Made by a program: the position numbers and the translations under genes. Under the pieces are notes generated by a model, which had not been told where the DNA came from, searched no databases, and saw only the letters and a list, made by a program, of their open reading frames with translations. From NCBI RefSeq assembly GCF_024181585.1, contig NZ_CP054258.1, forward strand, positions 496,001 to 560,000: 64,000 bases of DNA. Direction: 5' to 3'. Of the stretch, positions 47,969-57,408 are shown in pieces; position 1 is the stretch's first letter; every line of letters begins with the position of its first letter. The DNA is from Treponema socranskii subsp. buccale. Lineage in GTDB: Bacteria; Spirochaetota; Spirochaetia; Treponematales; Treponemataceae.

Positions 47969-49312
47969 ATGACAAAAGATTTGACACAGGGAAAACCGTT
48001 CCCTCTCATCCTCGAATTTTCGATTCCGGTACTGCTCGGCTATCTGTTCCAGCAGTTTTACAACCTCACCGACACGGTTATCGTCGGAAAATCGCTCGGC
48101 GTTCAAGCGCTCGCAGCCGTCGGCTCGACCGGCGCCGTGAATTTTTTAATAATCGGATTCGTCATGGGCGTATGCAACGGTTTTACGATCCCCGTATCGC
48201 AGCGTTTCGGTGCAAAAGATTTTTCACTCATGCGGAAGTACGTCGCAAATATCGTATATCTCGTCATCGCATTTTCCGTCGTCATGGCCGTCGGCACGGT
48301 TATCTTTTGCGATCCGCTCATGCTCGCTATGGAAACGCCGGAAGACATTCTCGAGCGGGCGGGCGGCTATATCAGGATAATCTTTGCAGGCATTCCGCTT
48401 ACGTTTTTATACAATATAACATCCGGTTTGATCCGTGCACTCGGCGACAGTAAAACGCCGGTATTTTTTCTCGTGCTTTCGTCGGTGCTCAATATCGCTC
48501 TCGATTTGATCTTTATCCTTGTGTTTCACTGGGACGTGCAGGGGGCGGCTCTCGCGACGGTCATCTCTCAGGGAGTTGCCGGCATCGCGTGTCTTTTTTA
48601 TATGCTCAAGAAGTTCGATATCATCAAGCCGAAAGGCGACGAGCGAAAATTTAATAAAAAATACTGCAGCGTGCTGTGCGGTGTCGGCGTGCCGATGGGA
48701 CTGCAATATTCCATAACGGCGATCGGAAGCGTTATCCTGCAGGCATCGGTAAACGGACTCGGTTCCGCCGCCGTCGCCGCAGTTACCGCAGCGACCCGCG
48801 TGAGCCAATTTTTCTGTACGGTCTTCGATTCTCTCGGTACGACGATGGCAACCTACGGCGGACAAAATACGGGTGCCGGCAAAATCGACCGGCTCGGCGC
48901 TGGCGTGCGCGACAGCATGATCATCGCCGCTGTGTATTCCGTGCTTGCGATGCTCATCTACTTTGTGCTCGGTGATTACCTCGTCATGCTCTTTATGAAC
49001 GGAGGGCAGACGGAAATTATTAAAAATGCGAAACTCTTTTTACTGCAAAACGGTTCCGCGTACATCCTTTTGTCGGTCGTAAATATTTTCCGTTTTATGA
49101 TTCAAGGCATGGGGTTTTCGCGCTTTGCGATTTTTTCCGGCGTATTCGAAATGGTTGCGCGTATGCTCATGGGCGTCTTTATGGTGCCGCATTTCGGTTT
49201 TGTGAGCGCAGGCTTCGCCTCTCCGTTTGCATGGCTTTTAGCCGACTGCTTTTTGATACCCGCGTTTATCCACTGCCGTCATAAACTCGAAAAGCAATTT
49301 CAAAAACGGTAG
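47969..49312 (+). CDS. MATE-family efflux transporter
   Basis: A 447-residue inner-membrane antiporter with about twelve helices in two bundles. Typical opening PFPLILEFSIPVLLGYLFQQ and FYNLTDTVIVGKSLGVQALA, later GLGSAAVAAVTAATRVSQFF. MATE proteins export drugs or metabolites using Na+ or H+ gradients; substrate not predictable. GGTGG precedes the ATG. Single gene, divergent from trxA. Confidence 0.9.
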   Translation: MTKDLTQGKPFPLILEFSIPVLLGYLFQQFYNLTDTVIVGKSLGVQALAAVGSTGAVNFLIIGFVMGVCNGFTIPVSQRFGAKDFSLMRKYVANIVYLVIAFSVVMAVGTVIFCDPLMLAMETPEDILERAGGYIRIIFAGIPLTFLYNITSGLIRALGDSKTPVFFLVLSSVLNIALDLIFILVFHWDVQGAALATVISQGVAGIACLFYMLKKFDIIKPKGDERKFNKKYCSVLCGVGVPMGLQYSITAIGSVILQASVNGLGSAAVAAVTAATRVSQFFCTVFDSLGTTMATYGGQNTGAGKIDRLGAGVRDSMIIAAVYSVLAMLIYFVLGDYLVMLFMNGGQTEIIKNAKLFLLQNGSAYILLSVVNIFRFMIQGMGFSRFAIFSGVFEMVARMLMGVFMVPHFGFVSAGFASPFAWLLADCFLIPAFIHCRHKLEKQFQKR

Positions 49313-49393
49313 TCCTCGACCGCATTCCGCCTCGTGTATAGTGATAAGGCAGGCGGGGAAACGATGCCGACGGTTTCTTAATAATTTTTTATG

Positions 49394-49422
49394 TTGTCAG
49401 TCCTTTCTCTTTCTGCTACACT
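49394..49422 (+). promoter_or_regulatory. Promoter of the histidine-enzyme fusion, leaderless type
   Basis: TTGTCA (49394-49399), 17-base spacer, TACACT (49417-49422), GCGCCT, ATG at 49429. Confidence 0.6.
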
Positions 49423-49428
49423 GCGCCT

Positions 49429-50724
49429 ATGGTCATATCTTCCATCGATTTAAAAGACGGACACGTCGTGCAGCTGAAAAACGGCGAACATCCAGTACTC
49501 GCGCGCGACGATGCGGAATCGCTCATCGAAGAATTCGACAGGTACGGCGAAGTCGCCGTCATCGATTTGGATGCGGCGCTCGGAAACGTCGACTCTCACG
49601 GTGACACGAAAAATACGCCGCTTTTAAAACGGCTTTTGCGCATGGGTAACGTACGCACGGGCGGCGGCATACGCAGCGTCGAGCGCGCAAAAGAGCTCGT
49701 GTCGCTCGGCGCGGAAAAAGTGATCATCGGTTCGGCGGCGTGGAAAAAAAATCCGAAAGCGGGGGAGTGCCCGCTCGATGTCGAATTCCTCGATTCTCTC
49801 GTACAGGCGATCGGCCGGCAGCGCGTTATCGTCGCCGTCGATGCGAAAGGCGGAAAAGTTGCAGTGCACGGCTGGACTGAAACGACGGACGTGCCGTTTA
49901 TAGAAGGAGCCGTGCTGGCGGAAAAATACTGCAGCGAAATTTTATTTACCTGCGTTGAAAAAGAAGGCTGTATGCAGGGCGCAGATACGGGCGCGATCGA
50001 AAAACTGAGAAAAGCGGTGCAGTGCCGCATCGTCGCCGCGGGCGGCGTTTCGTCGACGGAAGAAATCGTGCAGCTTGAAAAGCTCGGATGCGACGTGCAG
50101 CTCGGTATGGCGCTTTATACCGGAAAGGTTTCGCTTGCCGATGCGTTTATCGGCTGTTTGAATTGGGATAAAGTCGATCTCATTCCGGTCGTCGCGCAGA
50201 GCGTAAACGGAGACGTGCTCATGCTCGGCTATGCGAACCGCGCGGCGTTTGAAAAAACGTTTGAGACGAACAAGCTGACTTTTTTCAGCCGTACGCGGGG
50301 AATGCTGTGGACGAAGGGTGAGCACAGCGGACACTGGCTTTCGGTGCAAAAACTTCGCGCCGACTGCGATCGGGATACCGTGCTTGCGACGGTCGTCCCT
50401 CACGGGGGCGTGTGTCATACGGGCAGCTTTACCTGCTTTACGGGCGAAGCAGACGAAGCGTCGTCCGCCGGAAGATTATACGATATCATTGCGGACAGGT
50501 TCGCGCATCCGAAGCCCGGCTCTTATACGGCGACGCTCGACGGAAAGCGCGTCCGCGAAAAGATTTTGGAAGAAGCCGACGAGCTGTGCAACGAAGCCGA
50601 GACGAAGCAGGATGTCGTGTGGGAAGCCGCGGATCTGTTTTATTTTATGAACGTGCTCATGTACCGCGAAGGCGTTACCTGGCGTGACGTTTATGCAGAG
50701 CTCGACAGACGACATAAGAGCTAG
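49429..50724 (+). CDS. Fused HisA-HisI-HisE histidine-biosynthesis enzyme
   Basis: One 431-residue chain holding three activities. Residues 1-235: HisA, a TIM barrel isomerase (SIDLKDGHVVQL, RTGGGIRSVERAKEL, VAVDAKGGKVAVHGW). Residues 244-348: HisI, PR-AMP cyclohydrolase (FFSRTRGMLWTKGEHSGHWL, ADCDRDTVL, HGGVCHTGSFTCF). Residues 349-431: HisE, PR-ATP pyrophosphatase of MazG fold (KILEEADELCNEAETKQDVV, WEAADLFYFMNVLM). They catalyse steps 4, 3 and 2 in that order. HisIE fusions are common; adding HisA in front is unusual. No other his gene is in the window, and no frame break is seen. Confidence 0.9.
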   Translation: MVISSIDLKDGHVVQLKNGEHPVLARDDAESLIEEFDRYGEVAVIDLDAALGNVDSHGDTKNTPLLKRLLRMGNVRTGGGIRSVERAKELVSLGAEKVIIGSAAWKKNPKAGECPLDVEFLDSLVQAIGRQRVIVAVDAKGGKVAVHGWTETTDVPFIEGAVLAEKYCSEILFTCVEKEGCMQGADTGAIEKLRKAVQCRIVAAGGVSSTEEIVQLEKLGCDVQLGMALYTGKVSLADAFIGCLNWDKVDLIPVVAQSVNGDVLMLGYANRAAFEKTFETNKLTFFSRTRGMLWTKGEHSGHWLSVQKLRADCDRDTVLATVVPHGGVCHTGSFTCFTGEADEASSAGRLYDIIADRFAHPKPGSYTATLDGKRVREKILEEADELCNEAETKQDVVWEAADLFYFMNVLMYREGVTWRDVYAELDRRHKS

Positions 50725-50757
50725 CGGATTCCGAGCAGTGCGCAGGAATCCGCTAGC
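50720..50757 (+). terminator. Perfect 13-bp hairpin after the His fusion
   Basis: GCTAGCGGATTCC (50720-50732) pairs with GGAATCCGCTAGC (50745-50757); the stem includes the stop codon. No T run follows, so it may act in RNA stability or with the next hairpin. Confidence 0.5.
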
Positions 50758-50770
50758 GTCTCCAATAAAA

Positions 50771-50793
50771 GAAAAACGGCTCGGCCGTTTTTC
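50771..50793. terminator. Bidirectional intrinsic terminator
   Basis: GAAAAACGGC, loop TCG, GCCGTTTTTC: ten pairs with A and T runs on the outside, so it could stop transcription from either side. Confidence 0.7.
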
Positions 50794-51249
50794 GCCTCCC
50801 GACTTCAAGGATGATTCCGAGCAGTGTTCGTTCGCGGTACATCCGTGTACCGCTCACTACCGCATTTTTGCTTTGCAAAAATGCGCAGCTGTTTTGCAAA
50901 GGTACGACACGGCATCCGTGCCGTGTGTCGCGCGGATTTTTCATCTTCGGCTCTTGTGCCGCTATCGGGGCGTTGCGGGGTGTCCCCGCCGGAAGGGGCA
51001 GCGGACGACCGTATGAACGGAGCAAGCGGAGGCGCTTGCGGAGTGAAAAGGTCGGGAGCGAGGGGGAGACTTCCCCCTTTGAAAAAACCGAACCTGAATG
51101 ATCGTGCAATTACATCGGCGTTTCTTGTTCAGGATTTGCTAGTGATACGAGCGCCGTACTTTATGCGGTATGGTCTCTTTCGTGATAATGTACGATGCCG
51201 TACTTTCCGAGGAATTGCAGTCATACCGTACAAGGCATCCGTTTCGGTG
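50794..51249. other. Gene-free, hairpin-rich stretch
   Basis: No gene recognised. Successive perfect hairpins: GCGGTAC/GTACCGC (50834-50853), CGCATTTTTGC/GCAAAAATGCG (50861-50885), ACACGGCA/TGCCGTGT (50907-50926). They resemble in style the modules of repeat family A. The remainder to 51249 shows short GC-rich inverted pairs and no known motif. Confidence 0.6.
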
Positions 51250-52776
51250 CTATTGTCTGTGCGCGAGCAGTATTCGTGCGATGACGTCGCTTGCCGAAAC
51301 GAAGGGGTTTGCTTTTCCGATCGAGCGGTCTGCGACGAGGGGGATCGCTTCGAGCGTTTTGCCGTCGAGTACGTATTCGATGCTGCCGTATTCGCTTCCG
51401 GCACGGACTCCGCCGTCTATCGAGCGCGGCAGGTTTACGAGGACGCGCACTGATCGGGCGGCGTCTTCGGGCGAGGTGCCCAGTATAAACGGTACGGTGA
51501 GCGCGGTAAAATCGTAGGCGGGCGTGAGATATGTCCACTGCGCTTTTGCGCCCGTGACGGGGATAAAATAGCGGTGCACGGCGTCGGTTTTTTTGCAATC
51601 GGCAAATCGCGCGAACGCCCATTCCATGAGCGTCGTTCCGTCTTGTACGCGATACGCATCTCCCTCGCTTCTGTTTCGTCCCGGCCCGTTCATCGTTACC
51701 GATAAAAAACGCGTTACGCCGCGGTGCGCGGTGAGCGCGAGGTTGTAACCGCTTTCATCGATGTAGCCGGTCTTTAAGCCGTCGCAGCCTGCGAGTTTTC
51801 CGAGCAGCGCGTTCGTGTTTTCCTGCGTAATACCCATCGTAATCTTTTCGGGCAAACCCTTTGAAAAATCCTGTGCGGTCGGTTTGCTTCGGTCTTCGAC
51901 TGCGAGATTGTGAATTTGGGGATAGGTAAACGAAAGCCGCGAGTGGAATTTGACGAGTGTGTCCGGAAAACGCGTAATATACACGCGCGCGAGCATCGCC
52001 ATTTCCCGTGCGGTCGTTTCGTTGTCGGCGCTGTAGCCGGATGCTTCGGCGAAATGAGTTTTCGTCAATCCCAAAAGCCGCATTTCGCGGTTCATGCGTT
52101 CGACAAACTCATCCATACTTCCCGCGATATAATAAGCGAGCGCGAAGGCTGCGTCGTTTCCCGAGCACACGTCGAGGCCTGTTAATAATTCTTCGACGGT
52201 GACGATTTGCCCTTTGCCTAAAAACATGAGCGACGAATGCGGCAGCATATTGCACGCCCACGTTTCCGGCGGCAGCGGCACGATATCGCCGTAGGAAATA
52301 GTCCCGCGCTCGATTTCCTGCATGACGACGTACATGACGGCGATCTTCGTCATCGATGCAGGCGGGATGATCCTGTCAGCTTTTTTTTCGTAGAGAACGC
52401 TGCCGCTTGCAACGTCGATGAGGATGGCCGATCCCGCTTCGACGGACAGTTTTGCCGGAACGACGGGGTAGGGGAGCGGTTTTAAAATATCGTTTCGAGA
52501 GGGATAAGCTTTATCGAGCGCATCGTCGAGCAGCTTTCGTTCGTCTTCGGTGAGCTCTCTCGGCGGTGTCGCCTGTTTGAATCGATAAAGACGGATTCCC
52601 GCAGTTCCGATAAACGAAGCGCAGAACACCGTAATAAAAATAATAATTATTAATCGTACGCGCCGGTCGATATCGCCGGTCTGCGTGCGCGTCGCGCGCG
52701 GGACGTTCCGGTCGGCGTTCCGTGTACGGCACTGTTGCCGTTTTTTTGTTATCGTGTCGTCGTCTCGTTCGCTCAT
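51250..52776 (-). CDS. D-alanyl-D-alanine carboxypeptidase (DacA/PBP5 family)
   Basis: A 508-residue serine peptidase that trims peptidoglycan stem peptides. Membrane anchor near residues 42-62 (LIIIIFITVFCASFIGTAGI), SxxK as SMTK in PASMTKIAVMYVV, SxN as SGN in DVCSGNDAAFAL, KTG in GLKTGYIDESGYN. A long C-terminal region follows. The mature domain faces the periplasm. The first 40 residues are charged and disordered. No ribosome-binding site is close to the ATG; structured repeat A3 lies just upstream, between aroC and this gene. Confidence 0.92.
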   Translation of the reverse strand: MSERDDDTITKKRQQCRTRNADRNVPRATRTQTGDIDRRVRLIIIIFITVFCASFIGTAGIRLYRFKQATPPRELTEDERKLLDDALDKAYPSRNDILKPLPYPVVPAKLSVEAGSAILIDVASGSVLYEKKADRIIPPASMTKIAVMYVVMQEIERGTISYGDIVPLPPETWACNMLPHSSLMFLGKGQIVTVEELLTGLDVCSGNDAAFALAYYIAGSMDEFVERMNREMRLLGLTKTHFAEASGYSADNETTAREMAMLARVYITRFPDTLVKFHSRLSFTYPQIHNLAVEDRSKPTAQDFSKGLPEKITMGITQENTNALLGKLAGCDGLKTGYIDESGYNLALTAHRGVTRFLSVTMNGPGRNRSEGDAYRVQDGTTLMEWAFARFADCKKTDAVHRYFIPVTGAKAQWTYLTPAYDFTALTVPFILGTSPEDAARSVRVLVNLPRSIDGGVRAGSEYGSIEYVLDGKTLEAIPLVADRSIGKANPFVSASDVIARILLAHRQ

Positions 52777-52804
52777 CTTTTTGCCGTTTCGTTCCTTGAT
52801 AAAT

Positions 52805-52862
52805 GCGGTATTGCAGAAAATGTCGATTTTCGAAAATGCCGCGTTAGTGCGCGGTCGCGCAC
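52805..52862 (-). repeat. Structured repeat family A, partial copy A3
   Basis: On the minus strand: hairpin GTGCGCG/CGCGCAC (52847-52862), then GCGGCAT with ATACCGC (52805-52843) around TTTTCGAAAATCGACATTTT, nearly identical to modules 3 and 4 of copy A1. Stem changes keep pairing as G-T. It fills the aroC-dacA gap. Confidence 0.75.
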
Positions 52863-52872
52863 CCTTCGGTAT

Positions 52873-53964
52873 TCAAATCCGCGCACTCCGATTTCGAAGG
52901 AGCATATCGGCGAGGACGATTTCGGTCATCGCTTCGATGACGGGAACGATCCTCGGACACAGGCACGCGTCGTGCCGCCCTTCGACGGATATGTCGCTGT
53001 CGAAATAGGCGCCGCCTTCTTCGCGCACCGTTTCCTGTGTAAGTGAAATGCTCGGCACGGGTTTTATCGCCGCGCGGAAGACGATATCGTTGCCGTTCGA
53101 TATGCCGCCGAGTATGCCGCCTGAGTTGTTCGAAAGAAATGCGGCTTCGCCGTCAACGGTGCGCATCGCATCGTTGTTTTCGCTTCCCGTGAGGAGTGCC
53201 GCTCCGAATCCCGCACCGAATTCGATGCCCTTTACCCCGCCGATCGACAGAACGGCTTTCGCGAGTTCCGCATCGAGTTTGTCGAAGACGGTTTCGCCGA
53301 GTCCTGCGGGAACGCCGTGCGCCGTGCATTCGACGATGCCGCCCGCGCTTTCACCTTCGGCGCGGAGGCGGGCGACTCGCGCCTCCATCTCTTTTGCGGC
53401 TTTCTCATCGCATGCACGGAAGGAAGTGCGTTCGACCGCGTCCATATCGCGCGCTTTACATGAAATGCCGGCTGCGGAAATCGTGTACGCTTTGACGCTT
53501 ATGCCCGCCGTTTGTAGCACCGCGTTTGCGACGGCACCCGCTGCGACGCGCGAAGCCGTTTCGCGTCCGGACGAGCGTCCGCCGCCCCGCCAGTCGCGTA
53601 CGCCGTATTTTTTGAAATACGTATAATCGGCGTGTCCGGGGCGGAACATGTGCGCGAGATCGGAATAGTCTTCAGATTTTTGGGAATTGTTTCGTATTTC
53701 GATCGCGATAGGCGTTCCTTCCGATACGCCTTCGAAAACGCCCGAAAGGATTTCCGCTTTATCGCTTTCATTTCTCGATGTGACGGCGGGATTTTGTTTT
53801 CCGTCTGCCGCTCCCGGTTTTCGCCTGTCGAGCGCGCGCTGTATATCGTTTATGTCGATGCGTATGCCTGCGGGACAGCCGTCTATGACGACTCCGATTG
53901 CGCTTCCGTGACTTTCACCGAATGTCGTAATGCGGAAAATTGTCCCGAACGTATTGCCTGCCAT
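52873..53964 (-). CDS. aroC: Chorismate synthase
   Basis: A 363-residue FMN-dependent enzyme making chorismate from EPSP, the last shikimate step. Signatures: RITTFGESHGSAIGVVIDGC, FRPGHADYTYFKKYG, RDWRGGGRSSGRETASRVAA and near the end VPSISLTQETV. The ATG at 53964 is favoured by the family start and a TATACT box six bases away; the frame extends upstream without similarity. No other aromatic gene is nearby. Confidence 0.96.
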   Translation of the reverse strand: MAGNTFGTIFRITTFGESHGSAIGVVIDGCPAGIRIDINDIQRALDRRKPGAADGKQNPAVTSRNESDKAEILSGVFEGVSEGTPIAIEIRNNSQKSEDYSDLAHMFRPGHADYTYFKKYGVRDWRGGGRSSGRETASRVAAGAVANAVLQTAGISVKAYTISAAGISCKARDMDAVERTSFRACDEKAAKEMEARVARLRAEGESAGGIVECTAHGVPAGLGETVFDKLDAELAKAVLSIGGVKGIEFGAGFGAALLTGSENNDAMRTVDGEAAFLSNNSGGILGGISNGNDIVFRAAIKPVPSISLTQETVREEGGAYFDSDISVEGRHDACLCPRIVPVIEAMTEIVLADMLLRNRSARI

Positions 53965-53970
53965 AACTCG

Positions 53971-53999
53971 AGTATAGCATAAAAGCGGGAAGCGGGGAA
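53971..53999 (-). promoter_or_regulatory. Promoter of aroC, leaderless type
   Basis: Minus strand TTCCCC (53994-53999), 17-base spacer, TATACT (53971-53976), CGAGTT, ATG at 53964. Confidence 0.55.
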
Positions 54000-54147
54000 C
54001 ACGCACGCCGCACACATGCATACCGGTTTTGGACAAGCAGCTGTCTTTCGAAACTTGACACTCAATTGGTGAGCGAAACGGTTGGAAAATTTCAAGTTTT
54101 AGGAAACTCGAAATTGACCCCAATACCGCGATAATTCCGCCGTACGA

Positions 54148-55065
54148 TTATTTTATTAATTTTTTCAGCACGGCGTCTTTTTGCCGCCAGTTTTTATCGA
54201 CTTTCACCTGCAGGTCGAGGTCGACCGCGTAATCGAAAATGCTGCGGAATCTGTTGATCGATGCCGTACGGATCGCTTTTATCATCGCTCCTCCCTTGCC
54301 GATGACGATGCCTTTTTGGCTTTCGCGTTCGACGCAGATGCTCGCTCTCACCCAGAGGCGTTTGCCGCCGTCTTTCATTTCCATATCCATGATGTCGACA
54401 TAGAGGCAATGCGGCACTTCTTCTTCGAGACGGTTGATCGCTTCGCCCCGTATGATTTCCGCAATGCGAAAGCCGACGTCCTGATCGGTGTAATATTCTC
54501 TCGGGTATAATTCGGGGGCGACGGGCACGAGTTCGTACAGCGCTTTCAATACGTCGTCGATGTTTTCGTCGTTTTTTGCCGATACGGCGATGATTCTCTT
54601 TTCGGGAATTTCAGGCAGCACGTTTTTAATAAATTCGATCGCATCGGCGGTTTTTGCGTTCGGCGCATCGCGTTTGTTGACTGCGACGACGGTACGGTCG
54701 GAAAAGGGTTTGACGAGTTCGGCGACGAGCGCTTCTTCTTCTCCCGCGGCTCTCGTACTGTCGATGATGTAGAGCAGGGCGTCGGCCGTTTTCAGCTGTT
54801 CGGCCGCAAGCGATTTCAATTTCAGGTTGAGTTTTTTTTCGCTCGCGTGATAGCCCGGCGTGTCTATACATACGAGCTGGCCGAGCGACGTATTGATGAT
54901 ACCGCGGATCGCGTCGCGCGTCGTCTGCGGTATTTCCGATACGATCGACACGAGCTCTCCGCACGCCGTATTGAGAAAGGTCGATTTTCCGGCGGAAGGC
55001 CGTCCGATGATCGCGACGATGCCCGCTTTCCGCCCGCCGCTTTGTGCCGTGTGTTCCGTGTTCAT
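54148..55065 (-). CDS. era: GTPase Era
   Basis: A 305-residue ribosome-assembly GTPase that binds the 3' end of 16S rRNA. G1 GRPSAGKST (about 19-27), G2 region QTTRDAIRGI, G3 DTPGYH, G4 NKRD, then the KH domain with KGIVIGKGGAMIKAIRTASI. The usual G1 is GRPNVGKS; here Ser-Ala replace Asn-Val. Start at 55065 fits the family; a TATACT lies 11 bases upstream, so the leader would be only about five bases. Confidence 0.95.
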   Translation of the reverse strand: MNTEHTAQSGGRKAGIVAIIGRPSAGKSTFLNTACGELVSIVSEIPQTTRDAIRGIINTSLGQLVCIDTPGYHASEKKLNLKLKSLAAEQLKTADALLYIIDSTRAAGEEEALVAELVKPFSDRTVVAVNKRDAPNAKTADAIEFIKNVLPEIPEKRIIAVSAKNDENIDDVLKALYELVPVAPELYPREYYTDQDVGFRIAEIIRGEAINRLEEEVPHCLYVDIMDMEMKDGGKRLWVRASICVERESQKGIVIGKGGAMIKAIRTASINRFRSIFDYAVDLDLQVKVDKNWRQKDAVLKKLIK

Positions 55066-55196
55066 GTATGCATCACAGTATAGCGATATGGCGTATGCGC
55101 GGCTACTCGGCGCTTGTACGCCGGCAATGTACGCAGCCGATGTGCTTACGTACAATGTACGCGCGGTGCCGATGCACGAACGCATAATGAGCAATG

Positions 55197-55226
55197 TTGC
55201 TTTTTATTATTATCTTATGATAAAAT
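55197..55226 (+). promoter_or_regulatory. Promoter of the glycogen operon, leaderless type
   Basis: TTGCTT (55197-55202), 18-base spacer, TAAAAT (55221-55226), GCGCTT, ATG at 55233. Confidence 0.55.
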
Positions 55227-55232
55227 GCGCTT

Positions 55233-57347
55233 ATGGATGCTTCTCGTGTGCTTGCAGGCAGACCGATGCAATGCGGCGCCGTCATTGCGGACGGCGGCGT
55301 GAACTTTTCGCTGTTCAGCAAAAATGCCTCTCGCGTCGCCCTCTATTTTTTCGACTCGCCCGATGCAAAAACGTTTTGCGATACAATCGAATTCGATCCG
55401 AAAATCAATAAAACCGGCGACGTGTGGCACGTCTTTATCAAGGGGTTGAAAGCGGGAGCGCTCTATCTGTATCGCATCGACGGACCGTACAATCCTCCTG
55501 CAGGCGATCGGTTCAATTTCAATAAATACCTTTTCGATCCGTGCGCAAAAGCATTTACGGCGGGTTCCGTATTCCGCTCCTATCGTGCGCAGCGCGAACA
55601 AGGACAGGCGGGTATCGAAAACGGACTCCTTTCCGATTTGTCCGATTTTCCGAAATGCGTCGTTATCGACGATGCCGATTTCGATTGGCAGGGCGATAAA
55701 CCGCTCGCGCGCTCGCTCTCCGATACGATCATCTACGAAGTGCACGTCAAGGGCTTTACCCGTTCTCCGACGTCCGGCGTGCAAAATCCCGGCACGTACC
55801 GCGGCTTTATCGAAAAGATTCCCTACCTCTCCTACCTCGGCGTTACGGCCGTCGAGCTCATGCCGATGTTCGAATTCGACGAAGCGGAAAACGAACGCAT
55901 AAACCCGCGTACGGGGCAATTATTGACAAATTACTGGGGCTACGATACCGTCGGTTTTTTTGCGCCGAAAACGTCCTATGCTGCGGACAGGTCTCCGGGA
56001 GGGGCGGTGCGGGAGTTCAAAGAACTCGTGCGGGAATTGCACCGTGCAGGGATCGAAGTGATTCTCGACGTCGTATACAATCACACGGCGGAGGGGAACG
56101 AAAACGGGCCGACCTTTTCGTTTCGCGGGATCGAAAACAACATATACTATATGCTGCCGCAGGATCAAAAGCAATACTATGTCGATTATTCGGGCTGCGG
56201 CAATACGGTGAACGCGAACCATCCGACGGTGATCGAATTCATCCTCGCGAGTTTGAGGCATTGGGTCGTCGATATGCACGTCGACGGATTCCGTTTCGAC
56301 CTTGCGACGATATTGAACCGTTCCGAACTCGGGCATCTCATCTCTTCGGGGCAGCTGCCCTATGTGATAGCACAAGACCCGCTGCTTGCAAAAACGAAGA
56401 TCATCGCCGAACCGTGGGATGCCGGCGGAGGCTACCAGCTCGGCTCTTTTGCAGGCGGCAGGTGGTGCGAGTGGAACGGAAAATTCCGGGACGATATGCG
56501 CCGCTTTATCAGAGGCGATGACCGCTCCGCGACGGAAGCTGCGACGAGGATGACCGGCAGTTCGGATCTGTATAAAGCGAACGGACGTTCTCCGGTCAAT
56601 TCCATCAATTACATCACTTCGCACGACGGTTTTACGATGAACGATTTGGTGAGCTATAACGTAAAGCATAACGAAGAAAACGGAGAAGGAAACCGCGACG
56701 GCAGCGACGACAATTTCAGCTATAATAACGGCTTCGAAGGCGATTCGACGAATCCGAAAATCGTGTCGGTTCGCCGCCGGAAAATAAAAAATTTCCTTAC
56801 CTGTCTGTTTCTTTCGCAGGGAACGCCGATGCTCCTTGCGGGTGATGAGATGATGAGAACGCAGCAGGGCAACAACAACGCGTATTGTCAGGACAACGAA
56901 ACGTCGTGGATTGATTGGCACTGCTGCGATAAAAACAGGGACATATTGCTGTATACGAAAATGCTGATCGAACTCCGCAAAGCGTATACGCTGTTTCGGC
57001 GCAATACGTTTTTTATGGATTCGTCGGAGATCACGTGGTACGATGCGAACGGGAAAAATCCCGATTGGGCGAAGCTCGACCGCTTTCTCGCATTCAAAGT
57101 CGACGAATCGGCCGACGGCATCGGCGTCAACGAAATCTACTTTGCGATAAATATCGACATCTACGATTTGACTGTTACGCTGCCTTCTCCCGCTGGAGGG
57201 AACGCGTGGTACCGCATCGCCGACACGTCGATCGACGGAGAAGATGCCGTTCGAAAGCGGGGAGACGAAGAATTGTTAAAGGAACAGTACCGCTACGTTT
57301 TGCCTTCCGACAGCCTCGTACTGTTGATAAGTAAACGGAGTCTCTGA
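55233..57347 (+). CDS. glgX: Glycogen debranching enzyme (GlgX/isoamylase type)
   Basis: A 704-residue GH13 enzyme that cuts alpha-1,6 branches of glycogen. N-terminal CBM48-like domain (GGVNFSLFSKNASRVALYFF, about 15-110); barrel motifs DVVYNHTAEGNENGP, nucleophile Asp in DGFRFDLATIL (about 356), acid Glu in IAEPWDAGG (about 393), and YITSHDGFTMNDLVSYNVKH. First gene of the glycogen operon; glgP follows after 61 bases containing a hairpin that includes the stop codon. Confidence 0.93.
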   Translation: MDASRVLAGRPMQCGAVIADGGVNFSLFSKNASRVALYFFDSPDAKTFCDTIEFDPKINKTGDVWHVFIKGLKAGALYLYRIDGPYNPPAGDRFNFNKYLFDPCAKAFTAGSVFRSYRAQREQGQAGIENGLLSDLSDFPKCVVIDDADFDWQGDKPLARSLSDTIIYEVHVKGFTRSPTSGVQNPGTYRGFIEKIPYLSYLGVTAVELMPMFEFDEAENERINPRTGQLLTNYWGYDTVGFFAPKTSYAADRSPGGAVREFKELVRELHRAGIEVILDVVYNHTAEGNENGPTFSFRGIENNIYYMLPQDQKQYYVDYSGCGNTVNANHPTVIEFILASLRHWVVDMHVDGFRFDLATILNRSELGHLISSGQLPYVIAQDPLLAKTKIIAEPWDAGGGYQLGSFAGGRWCEWNGKFRDDMRRFIRGDDRSATEAATRMTGSSDLYKANGRSPVNSINYITSHDGFTMNDLVSYNVKHNEENGEGNRDGSDDNFSYNNGFEGDSTNPKIVSVRRRKIKNFLTCLFLSQGTPMLLAGDEMMRTQQGNNNAYCQDNETSWIDWHCCDKNRDILLYTKMLIELRKAYTLFRRNTFFMDSSEITWYDANGKNPDWAKLDRFLAFKVDESADGIGVNEIYFAINIDIYDLTVTLPSPAGGNAWYRIADTSIDGEDAVRKRGDEELLKEQYRYVLPSDSLVLLISKRSL

Positions 57348-57367
57348 AAATCGAAGCGATTTTCAGA
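57343..57367 (+). promoter_or_regulatory. Hairpin over the glgX stop codon
   Basis: TCTGAAAATCG (57343-57353), loop AAG, CGATTTTCAGA (57357-57367); 11 perfect pairs and no T run. It may stabilise the upstream message or tune glgP. Confidence 0.55.
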
Positions 57368-57408
57368 TGTGTCGTCAATTTTTTAAGTAAGTGTAAGGAG
57401 ACAGGCGT

